Origin: Amanita rubescens
Lineage: Eukaryota > Basidiomycota > Agaricomycetes > Agaricales > Amanitaceae
Direction of reading: 5' to 3'
Length of the DNA: 64,000 nucleotides
Assembly (NCBI GenBank): GCA_015039365.1
Contig: WION01000093.1
Location: forward strand, 62,001 to 126,000
In this document: positions 33,801-43,432 of the stretch, piece by piece
Layout: every line of letters starts with the position of its first letter
Numbering within the stretch: position 1 is the stretch's first letter
Translations under genes and position numbers: made by a program
The notes under the pieces: generated by a model
The model's database searches: none
The model's input: the letters and a program-made list of their open reading frames with translations, nothing else
Told to the model about the DNA's origin: nothing

Positions 33801-36800
33801 TGCCGCCAGCATATCCGTAGTCACTTCGATTTGTATAAGGAACGATGTGAAGAGAAGAACTTTAAGGTGCATCACTATGCAATACCGCCGGAGATCGCAC
33901 GAGCACAGAACCAAGCAAAGAAGGGGTTGAAACAGAAGAAGTTGGACGGGATGCTCCCAACTGGGAGACTCGGAGAATTTTCACGGGGAAATGTTTTGAA
34001 GACCGTTGCAGAATTTATTGTTGGTGATAGTCAGGTGGGTTGACCGTTCGTCGTATACGTGGCAGCCTTTGGCGATGTCGACTTACAAGCGGTGATGTTG
34101 TAGAGCCTTATCGTGGCAAACAAAACCTTATTTAGGAACTGCCTTGTGGCCATGCGTCCAAGCACCATAAAGGCAGACCTCCCTTCAACGCACGATGTAT
34201 CAGGTTACATTCACAACTCGTTCGTCGACTTTTTCAATGATATTAAGCATAGGATAAATGTAAGTGACCTTATATCTTCGATCAGATAACAGATCAGATA
34301 ACAATGATCTAGGCAGCAACATCAGGGCGTGTATCAACGACAACTGATCTATGGTCCGTCAAGCAGACGAAAGCAGCGTTTATGGGGATAACAGCTCATT
34401 GGATCGAACGTAACATTGAAAATGGCTTCTGGTCCATCTGTAGCGAAGTGATCGCCTTCAAGGGTATTGCTGGTGCACACACAGGCCATAACCTCGGCCG
34501 GTACTTTGTGAGTCTCTGCGAGCGCGCTGGAATCATAGGCAACAATAGCACAAAGGTGAGAATATTAGTCTACAGCCGATTTCCACTGTTTGTATTCATC
34601 TCATCTGCCAACAGCTATACTGCATAACGGCCGACAACACGAGTAACAACGACTCAGCATGCGACTATATCGAATCTATTCTCCATCGTCGAAATATCTA
34701 TTCATTCCGCACCGAACAAAACCGTCTTCCGTGCCTGGCGCATGTTGTAAACCTTGGTCTTACCGCTTTCATGTCCGTCATCACTCGACTAGCTACACTT
34801 GAAACTACGACGGCTATCTGGGAATACGATCCTACCCTGCCTCAGAATCGTCTTCTAGAAGATTCTATTGATATTGTCGCCGCTCTTCGGACGCTTGTCA
34901 TCAAAATTCAATCATCCGGTCAGCGCATTGCGTACTTTGAGCGGCTACAGACTGAATGTGGCATCAAAACTCCATTGAGAATCCCATTGCACAGCAATAT
35001 TCGTTGGGGAACAGCCGATGGTATGCTCGCACGGTGCTATGATCTACGAACGGTACTTCTTTACATTAGAATTGTAGTTCTAATTTCTAACGATCGCAAC
35101 AGCCAATCAATCTATTCATCAACTCGGCAGATGAGCTGTTTGGCCCGATTACATCTATCCGACATCCAGCAGGTCCAAACAAGCGCCTACCCTGGACCGC
35201 CTTCAGTTTCAAGGCACGCGACTGGGATCGTGTCAACGATACGCGGGCCGTTGTATCTGATGCAAACGCTATCCAGCAAATCTTTTCTCACGAACATCAA
35301 CCGACCCTCTGGCGTGCCATACCTGCATTCGAAGAGCTTCAGACTGCATGGGAGGAGAAGCGCAACTCTCCCAGATATCATCAATTCAAGGATGCAATAG
35401 ACGCCGCCCTCGCAAAGATCAGTAAATACTATAACAAGTTTGACGATAAGTTCGTGTACATCCTCGCACTTGGTATGTTCACACACTACTATTTTTCTAT
35501 TACTGACGCAAACAACAGTGCTTCACCCGTACTACAAGCTGACATATATTGAGATGGCTTGGGGTGGAGCCGAGGAGCAGCGAAAGGCATGGGAAGAAGG
35601 GAACCTTAACGCCAAAGACTGGTGTGACGAGGCACGCCAGATCATCGAGAGAGTTATGGAGGAGTACTGGAACGATACTCCAATCCCTCAAGACGACTCG
35701 GACGTGCCGGGGCTTTCTCTGCCTACCACATCTAATGATGGGGATCACACAGTGGCGACACTCACCTCTGAATACGACCGTCACCGCCGTGCGTTGATTG
35801 AGAGAACGGACGCTCATGCAGACCCTGGCGGATGGAAAGCTGAGTTACGTGCCTACTTGGGCAGTATCCCTGCCGATGTATCAAGGGACACAGACATTGT
35901 TGCGTGGTGGTCGGTAAGTCACTTCGCAATGTCCAGTTTTTTCAGTGTTGACTATCTACAGGCTAATTCCAAGATTTATCCCACATTATCGAGAATCGCG
36001 ATGGATGTCTGTGCCATTCCTGCGACCTCTGTCCCTTGCGAGCGGCTTTTCTCAGCAGGTGGCGAGATCGCGACTGATCGCCGCTCACGTCTTGGCGGTG
36101 ATAAATTCGAACAGCTTCAAGTGTTAAGGCATGCGTGGCGTGATAGGATCGTGGATCAAGCAAATCAAAACTCAGCCAATGTTGAGGAGGTCAATATGGA
36201 GGAATTCCGAGAGCTTCTTCAGCAGGACGAGGAGCTGATTGAATTACAGAACATCGACGGGGTTGTTATCAGTGTAGCATGATCTTACTACTAGTAACTC
36301 GCGTTTTTTCCTTCCCCATGTTTGTACTACTATGTATATCTGATAACGTGCAAGAAGACCGGTCGCAACCGGTCGTCAACCGGTTTTTGAAATTCACGCC
36401 ATGGAGGCAACCAAAACCGAATGACCTTTGATCCAAGCCAACCGCAACTGAAGTTCGGTTGCAACCGTGGATCGGTTCGGTCCGGTTGCCGGTTTTTTTC
36501 CGGTCTGGCAACCGGACTTTTAAACACTAAGCGTGATATTTCGCGACGAAGTCGTCGAACTCAGTTGTGTGATTGAAGATGAGTTGGGAACACTCAGAAT
36601 AGTGTTCCCGTTTAAGAGCAACGAGGGTTTCATGCCAGCTATGTAGGGTACTGGACATCAGATCCAGTTCCCGAGATGACGTGGAACAGAAGTTCTCTCG
36701 AACTTCTTCGCGTTTTTGCTCATAACGAGCCTTGAGCTCGTAGTATTTCGTTTTCATTCGTCTTCGAGAAGTGCAATATCCCTTCTCCTTCTGAGGAAGG

Positions 36801-36892
36801 AGCAGTGAGAATACCTCGTTGTACTGGAGGTTCATTCTCGGGATATCCTTATGTGGAGGAGGCTCCATGTTGTGGGAGCCTCCGGAAATCAT
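30845..36892 (-). CDS. X sense ORF, proximal part (772 codons once hAT is removed)
   Basis: Starts at ATG 36892 (MISGGSHNMEPPPHKDIPRM), is interrupted by hAT at 32809-36529 and ends at TGA 30847-30845. Segments 36892-36530 and 32800-30848 add up to 772 codons in one frame. The first 190 residues look globular and helical (KTKYYELKARYEQKREEVR, LVEHWDSICTAIFANGQ). The rest is Ser/Pro/Thr-rich with internal repeats such as [QR]MTRSQ and KTAL[TS]L.K.SPV. I do not recognise a family; a Gag-like structural role is only a guess from its position beside the 5' LTR. Confidence 0.6.
32809..36529 (+). mobile_element. Apparently autonomous hAT transposon
   Basis: 3,721 bp. The ends TAGTGTTTTAAAGTCCGG and CCGGACTTTTAAACACTA are inverted repeats of hAT type (TAGTG...CACTA), with the perfect 8-bp TSD agcgtgat at 32801-32808 and 36530-36537. 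Many ACCGGTTG/CAACCGGT motifs lie in both subterminal regions (32830-33010 and 36355-36510), likely transposase binding sites. It carries one transposase gene with introns and splits the sense ORF of X. Confidence 0.93.
33163..36282 (+). CDS. hAT transposase (BED finger, RNase H-like core, dimerisation domain)
   Basis: A multi-exon gene; each predicted intron is about 50-60 bp. Order: basic Ser/Lys-rich N-terminus (MASPRRSGRPKRPSAKR), BED-type zinc finger GRWCNVCR...SCRQHIRSHF (C-x2-C...H-x3-H), catalytic core with VSTTTDLWSVKQ (first Asp), CITADNTSNND (second Asp) and CLAHVVNLGL, then the C-terminal hAT dimerisation region IVAWWS / IYPTLSRIAMDVCAIPATSV and ERLFSAGGEI. The insertion domain between them is present. 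It cuts and pastes the element. All exons I could join are open, so the copy may be active. The start at 33163 is the first ATG of the frame after the left end. Confidence 0.88.
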
Positions 36893-37157
36893 TTAGGTTG
36901 TTTCTGGTTCGCTCTAGGTAGTTGTAGAACGAGTATATCTTATTCGTAAATTTGAAATGGCTTGGACAATGTCACAAGCGTCGTTTTGGGTTTCTGGGAT
37001 CCGGAACGCGAAATGGAGGTTCTAGAGAACCTCCAGGGGTTATTGGGATGTTTGTAGAACGCTTTCTTGGTGCTGGTTGGTGTGTAGATAGTTTTTTGAG
37101 AGAGATATAAGCTGTTTGAGAAGAATGGCACAGTACACTTGTGAAAGTGCAAAAAAG

Positions 37158-37481
37158 TGTAACGGTTCTTACTTATTGGAACCTAATATGGTTCCAACTT
37201 ATTCACTCCTTGCGTCTTGCACTGAATCAACGTATATTCGTGATACTGTGCGGTGACATGTGTGGAGTAAAGTAAGTGTAAGTATGATCTGTGACAATGT
37301 GACTAGATACCATATATGTATCGTCACGGTTAGACTATCTACGAGTTGAATAAGGGAAAGCTATCTACAAGGGAGTTAATGGATAACTCCCATCCTTGTA
37401 TTCGGAGATCCCAAAGGGATCTCCCATCTTGATGAAGGTCTTGATGAATATGTACGAGAGCTACATAGTAGCCCCGTTACA
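37158..37481 (-). repeat. X right LTR (5' LTR in sense), unbroken
   Basis: 324 bp, plus-strand ends TGTAACGG and CCGTTACA. It carries three strong stem-loops: TTGGAACC...GGTTCCAA (37176-37197), GGGAGTTA...TAACTCCC (37371-37391) and GGAGATCCC...GGGATCTCC (37404-37424). It preserves the empty sites for Y (near 37257) and P2 (37333-37340). The 265 bp between it and the ATG at 36892 is the leader, with a perfect 20-bp palindrome at 37015-37034. Confidence 0.92.
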
Positions 37482-38657
37482 AGGACGTGCCAAACCGCCA
37501 AACCAGATAGACAAAAGAAAGCCGCACCTCTACATCCAAACGAAACGCCGAAAGGACCATGGAGCGTAATATCAGTAGACATGATCGGACCGTTACCTGA
37601 ATCCAAAGGGTTCAACACCGTGTTGGTAGTGGTAGATCGATTTACGAAAAAGGCGTACTTCATACCTACGAATACGACACTTTCGAGTCAAGGAACGGCT
37701 ATACTATTCCGAGATCATGTTTTCAGAGAACACGGAATACCGGAAAAGGTTATCAGCGATTGAGGACCTCAATTCATGTCTAAATTTATGAAGGAACTGT
37801 ATCAAGTACTTCGAATTAAGGCCAACCCTTCAACTGCTTACCATCCGCAAACAGACGGACAGACGGAAAGAGTGAATCAGGAAGTGAAGGAATTCTTAAC
37901 GATGTTCGTAAATCATCAACAGGATGATTGGAGTGACTGGTTAGCGGTGGCTCAATTCTGTCATAACGACCGAACACATTCGGCTACAGGATTTTCCCCG
38001 TTCTTCTTGAACAACGGACGTAATCCTAGGAAAGGACTTGAGTTGACGATAGAAAGGAAGGTACAAGCAGTAGACGAATGGGTGGATAGGTTGGTGGAGG
38101 CGTGCGATCAAGCGAGGAGAGGATTAAATCGAGCAGCACAGAGGATGAAGGAGCAATACGATAAAAAGAAACAACCAGCGAGGAATTACCAGAAGGGTGA
38201 TAAAGTTTACATTAGTGCCCAAAACCTACCTTCGCTACGAACGACGAAGAAGTTAGATGGAAAGTTCGTAGGACCGTACGACATAGTTGAGAAAGTAGGG
38301 TCAACGGCTTATCGAATCAGAATACCCACATCATGGAAGATCTACAACGTTTTCAACGAAGCGTTGTTGAAACCACATGTGCCGGCTAGGTTCCCTAAGC
38401 AGATAGCGCAGGAAAAAGAATGGGCAAAGAGGAAAGAAGAGGATCATACCAAAAAAGATGAAGAGTTTGAAGTAGAGGAGGTGATCGATAGTAGGCAAAG
38501 GACGCAGAAAGGAGCACGTACGGGGAGGTTGGAGTATTTGGTGAAATGGAAGGGGTATCCCAACGAAGAAGCGACTTGGGAACCGGTGGGTAACCTGGAG
38601 AACGCTCATCGCAAGGTCCAAGAGTTTCATAAGAAGAAACCGAATGCACCCCGACCG
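37482..38657 (+). pseudogene. W integrase core and chromodomain, with one nonsense codon
   Basis: Continues the HHCC segment from 7558: RTCQTAKPDRQKK, then WSVISVDMIGPLPES (first Asp), EKVISD-stop-GPQF, HPQTDGQTERVNQEVKEFL (Glu), the DKVYISAQNL linker and the chromodomain YLVKWKGYPNEEATWEPVGN. The invariant Arg of SDRGPQF is a TGA at 37761-37763 (CGA to TGA), so the integrase is dead. The frame runs on through the T2 insertion point into 41133-41353. Confidence 0.9.
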
Positions 38658-38658
38658 T

Positions 38659-41132
38659 GAGGTCTTTACTGTCCCCCCCCTATTCCGATCGGAGTCCGAG
38701 GAGTCCTATAGGAGTCACATCGGAATTTATTACAAATAAGATTACATTAACATTACAAATTTTTTAACACTACATTTTTCAATCGGACTGGTATCGGATG
38801 AATAGGAAGCCTTCCGACGGACTCGAATAGGACATAGGACTCTAATAGGACTATTCCTATAGGACTCCGACAATTCTGCGCTTTTTAATGTAGTCTTTGT
38901 AGTCTCATTTGTAATACTACCATTTGCCAAGAGTACTGTGTGACCGTGGGAAAATTTGGAAAAAAAAATGTGAAAAATGCAGAAAAATCATGTAATCAGA
39001 CCAGTGTGTAAATGAACATGCCAAACAATGCCAAACTCAAGTTATTTGCAAAATACTGTTTTAAACGCTTCATGTTAAAAAATTGAATGGCTGCCAAAAA
39101 TCTTGAAAAATCTGGAAAAATCATGCGATCAGATTAGTGTGGAAATTAACATGCCAAACAATGCCAAACTCAAGATATTTGCAAAATACTGTTTTAAACA
39201 CTTCATGTTGAAAAATTGAAAGGCTGCTAAAAATCTTGAAAAATCTGGAAAAATCATGTGATCAAGATGGTGCAAGAATCATGCTCTAGAACAGAGCCAA
39301 ACCCAAGATATTTGTAATTTATTCTTCAGATATAATGGAGAGAAAATTGATAGGTTGCCAAAACATCTTGTGACTTTGTACAAGGGCCCCTGGTTATGTT
39401 GATAAGACAATTGAACCACTGGGGGTGTGGGGTCAGAGAAACTTCAAACATATTAGGTAAAACAATAGAATATCATAGTCTTAGGTTTGAGGCAATTCTG
39501 GAACAGAGCATGGACAACCGTAAAGTTATAGTACTAGTAAAGGTGAGACTGACTGATATTGGCCTAGGCACTGTACTTAACTTCAAATTACTAATAGTAC
39601 CTGTGATTGGAGGTAGCTGATAATGATCCATAGTAGGGCACTCAGTGTGGCAGGTCACAGGTGCCAGATGTCACTGCCACTGTGATTGGAACTTGAAGTT
39701 GATACTAGCCTATTACATGTCACTGAGCCACCATTCTGTTACTAATAGTATTGACTCCCACATTATGCATGCCTGATTAGTTTTGGAAGTGACAGACCCA
39801 CTTATGTATCTCTACTTACTCATCATCAAATTATCTATCATTGTCCACACTCTGTTCAATTTCTATCATCACTGTTCTCTTAGTATTTGAGTTAACCATT
39901 GCTGAGTTAACTTTGCCACCGTATGCTTCTAGTGTGGAAGCTTAGTACATCAGCTAACACAGCAAAAGTCTGATCACAGACTTGTCTGATGTTATCTGAT
40001 GCTTAAGTGTCTCTCACTGCTCAGATGGTTAGATAGTCTGAAGACAAGTCAGACAACTTATGAAACACTGTCTGTCAGACAGTCAGATAATCTGTGTGTC
40101 AGCATCTGTCAGTGCCTATTAGATAGTCAGACAACCAGACAATTAGTGTGTTAGCATCTGTCAGTGCCTGTCAGATAGTCAGACAGTCAGACAATTATTA
40201 ATATGCTTCTAACAACCACAGCTCACTGTGCCATACCATCCGACCAAATAACCAAGAACTCATCTCCACCTGCTTTCACCCCTTGACTTCAATACATACA
40301 TAATCACAAATCCCTCATATTTACATACCTATGACAAATTGACAATCATAGGTGATTGGTGGTGAGTCATTGGTTGTTGCTGGCAACAAACATGTGGGAT
40401 TGTGGAACTAAAACTAGATCATCACTTCAACTGGCACTCTGCACTGCACCTCCAGCAGCCACTGCCATCATGTGCATGTTGCCAATGTCCTTGACCTCAG
40501 CAGCTACTCACCACTCAAGTCACATTACTGAAACTGACTTTCACCACTGCCAGCCCTTTCTAACTGATCACACATACTACATTGACTCATCATCACCAGC
40601 CAGACACACCCAAATTGTGTTGGGTTCAACTATGGCTTTGCAGGTGGTCACATGGAGTGGTGATACATTCCTTTACATTTACCTAGAATTTGGCTCAGAT
40701 TTGTGTCCTAATTCTTGCATGACCTTGTGTGCATTTTTCAAGATCACACTTGCATCTGAAAAGTATTTTGCAAATATGTCAAGTTTGCCATTGTTTGGTT
40801 TTATAATTCTTATATAACCTGGATCACATGGATTTTCCGCATTTTTTCAGTATTTTTTTGAATTTATTCTGCAAGTTAAAGATACCTAATATAAATAAAC
40901 ATAATTAAACAATACCAAACATGGTTCCCTATTTTTAAGGATTTTGGATTTCTTTTGCAAGTTAAGATGCCTAATATAAACAAACATAAACAAACAAAGC
41001 CAAACATGTTTCCTACCATTTTACCTTTTTTTACATTTTATCAGAAAGTGATCAGAGTCCTATAGGAGTCCTATAGGAGTCCTAGGAGTCTGTCGGAGTC
41101 TAATCGGACTGGGGGGGGAGTGTAAAGTACTG
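38659..41132. mobile_element. Non-autonomous DNA element T2, reverse relative of T1
   Basis: About 2.47 kb. Left end GAGGTCTTTACTGTCCCCCC, right end GGGGGGAGTGTAAAGTACTG, the same ends as T1 in opposite orientation. TSD cccgaccg at 38650-38657 and 41133-41140 (a ninth base also matches). It is similar to T1 in reverse complement over its length with scattered substitutions and indels. It lacks a transposase. Confidence 0.85.
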
Positions 41133-41353
41133 CCCGACCGTTGGCGATGCCCGCCAAGTTCTTCCAGAGGTACCACAACTATATGGATCCGCCGGTACAC
41201 AAGCTACTATTTGGATGGGAAGACGGAAAGTTCAACGAAGGATATCTGAAGAATATGAATAAGAAGTGGGCAGAGTGGAAACACATGAGGAAGATTGTGG
41301 AGGAGAATGATGGTGATTCTCGGGACGAGAATCTTAAGGAGGGGGTGATGTAA
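41133..41353 (+). CDS. W Pol C-terminal tail after the chromodomain
   Basis: With T2 removed, the frame continues from the chromodomain: RPLAMPAKFFQRYHNYM, HKLLFGWEDGKFNEGYL, KKWAEWKHMRKIVEEN, ending KEGVM-stop at 41351-41353. The stop overlaps the first bases of the 3' LTR (TGTAACGACTG at 41349), and the polypurine tract AAGGAGGGGGTGA lies just before it. I know no domain in this tail; it belongs to a pol already broken by a nonsense codon. Confidence 0.7.
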
Positions 41354-41574
41354 CGACTGATATTTCATTATCCTTTCTTTTCCTTTTCTTTTCTTTTATT
41401 TACAAGAAGTTCCCACGCTTACATAAGGATTCCGCGGAACGACGGCGTGGGAGTAACAAGTCAGAGTATATATATACTGAAGTCCACCTATGTATTCCTT
41501 AGCCTTACGATTGTTTCTGTCGTCCATAGACTCAATCAAGTCTCATCTTCTCATTCGCGTTTGAGTCTCAAGTG

Positions 41575-41982
41575 TGTTAAATATAGAATTATATTTATAG
41601 AAATGATTAACTACTGATTGACTACAATCAATGTTACTCATATCGCTCGCGTCATCCTTTATGTATGACATAGAGATGACATCATAATGACTTCATTATG
41701 ATATCATAGTGACATCATGATAGACTCATGGTTGCACCTTATGGTGTGCTTAGCACGCCATATCTTCTCATCTATACTATACGCTTACACATATGTAGAC
41801 ACATATTTGTTCTCTCTTAGTATATAAACCTGTCCTGTATCGTAGAATAGGACAATCCATTCTCTTCCTCTTACTATTACTACTACGCCGAAGGGTAGTA
41901 CTAAGACCATATCGCAATAGGTAAGTTATTGCACCTGCTCATGCTGTGGACACGCTCTCGCGTAGACCTGTCTTCTTCGTCA
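41575..41982 (+). repeat. Copia 5' LTR
   Basis: 408 bp. TATA-like AGTATATAAACC at about 41818. It contains the direct/inverted run TGACATCATAATGACTTCAT. A good splice donor AATAG/GTAAGT lies at 41920/41921. Confidence 0.93.
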
Positions 41983-42879
41983 GGTTATGGGCCCCGCCGT
42001 CGATATTGCCAGGACCCACATCGCCGCTCGCTTGCTCGTCATCCGACATGATGTCCCACTGGTATAGTATCGCAGCGAGCCTGATATGGTCTTATCATCT
42101 TGATATAACTAATCCTTGATATGGCATATGCGCTAATGACATGCGCCCGGACCCTAGGGCTTCAGGGGGATCTCCTAGACACCCAGGGATAAGGGTACTT
42201 CCTATGTTTCTCGACGCTGGCATGGCAACGTCGGCCCCCACAGAGTTATACTTGCCCTCTGTGATGTGACTGGGGTATTCATGCACGATATAACATCATA
42301 AGCCCTTAGAGGCTTTATAATACAATATGGCTCGTATATAGAAACTTCTAGTATAAAGGATGTGCTGACACCTCATTGTGGGTGGTACACGCAGTCTATT
42401 AAGGATGCGCCCTTAGGGACTCCTTTAGTCGGAATGATCGTTAGGATCATTCTAAGTTTGGGCTCTATGGTAATCCCATAATCCCATTTAGAAGTTTCAT
42501 ATTGATTACCGGTCGTGCTTATATAATGGTCTGGGGGGTTTATGGACCAGACATTATTTCTATTTACAATCGCAACGGGTAAAACCGTGGTTCGCCCAAG
42601 AGCGCTAGAGCCAGCGATTGATTTTGCATGTCATTTACAGCATTCAGGGATAATCCGAGCTTTCAAGACCGAGTGGACCTGTGGACCTGAGCTTTATCTA
42701 AGCTTGGCTTGTAACTAAGTTATTCAGGGTCGGTTGGTTTAACCGAATATGGACTGTACTCGTAACCGAGGAACTCTATATAGTCTGACATTCTAGTCTA
42801 TGGCACCCTGGTAACTTAATAAAGATGAATTAGACTTTTAGCTTTAATTAAGCTTTAAGCTCATTAAATTCTCTTTTAG

Positions 42880-43431
42880 GAAAGAAAACTGGATTCCGAA
42901 ACTAGTACTCCACTACCAGTTTACGAAGCCGAAGGAGAATCATTTCCTCCTGCCCGGAGATTACCTCCTTCTTACGACGCTCCAATCCCACCGTTTCCCT
43001 TAATTCTAGGGGACCAGACTTTTATTGATACACCGGCACCAATTCCATCTTCGTCCTATACTAGGACGATAGTTCGTGTTGTCAACCCTGACACCAGATT
43101 CGGTGTCACAACTCGTGGACCTGTCACAGTTCACGATCGAAGAGATCACTTCCTAGCCGCACGACTTAGAAACGGTCGTACTTTGCAAGACGAAATAATA
43201 CATCGTCGTCGACAAGCAGCTATCGAAGAAGGTGTTACGCCCACCTTAGATCTTTGGATTCCACCCAGGGGCACTTCAGTAGCCCAACACATAGCAAATA
43301 GGCGTACACGCCGCAATCTCGAAAGAGATAACCAAGAGGTCGAAAACCTCGAAAATCAAAGAAACTTCCGTTTCTTTTGGCGTCTTCTAACCGCCTATAT
43401 CATAATCATCACCTCCGCCTTCCTCGTCTAA
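42880..43431 (+). CDS. ATG-less ORF upstream of copia gag-pol, with a C-terminal membrane segment
   Basis: A frame of 183 codons with no stop and no Met codon, ending TAA at 43429-43431, one base before the gag-pol ATG. It begins exactly at a strong acceptor (CTCTTTTAG, 42871-42879). With the donor at 41921 in the LTR this defines a possible 959-bp intron, but the leader exon offers no obvious in-frame ATG. The sequence is Pro-rich (LPPSYDAPIPPFPL), then charged (NRRTRRNLERDNQEVENLE), then ends in a hydrophobic helix FFWRLLTAYIIIITSAFLV, like a tail anchor. I do not recognise it. Confidence 0.5.
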   Translation, partial: ERKLDSETSTPLPVYEAEGESFPPARRLPPSYDAPIPPFPLILGDQTFIDTPAPIPSSSYTRTIVRVVNPDTRFGVTTRGPVTVHDRRDHFLAARLRNGRTLQDEIIHRRRQAAIEEGVTPTLDLWIPPRGTSVAQHIANRRTRRNLERDNQEVENLENQRNFRFFWRLLTAYIIIITSAFLV

Positions 43432-43432
43432 C

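Larger units (their letters stand above)
7559..37481 (-). mobile_element. LTR element X: hairpin-rich, without visible PR/RT/IN
   Basis: Bounded by TGTAACGG...CCGTTACA LTRs and a 5-bp TSD aggac inside gypsy W. I place the sense strand on minus because the purine tract GTGGGGGAGGA lies directly beside the left LTR when read on minus, and because the long open frame is on minus. Without nested insertions the interior is about 7.4 kb. It carries no aspartic-protease, YxDD or integrase motif, so it must depend on enzymes supplied in trans (inference). Short stem-loops fill the interior and the LTRs. LTR copies differ at only a few sites, so insertion is fairly recent. Confidence 0.75.

Noticed and set aside
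42095..42286. 63-codon minus frame, also at 5427-5618
   Set aside because: Lies in the untranslated copia leader (possible intron) and is only conserved because both copies are copia.
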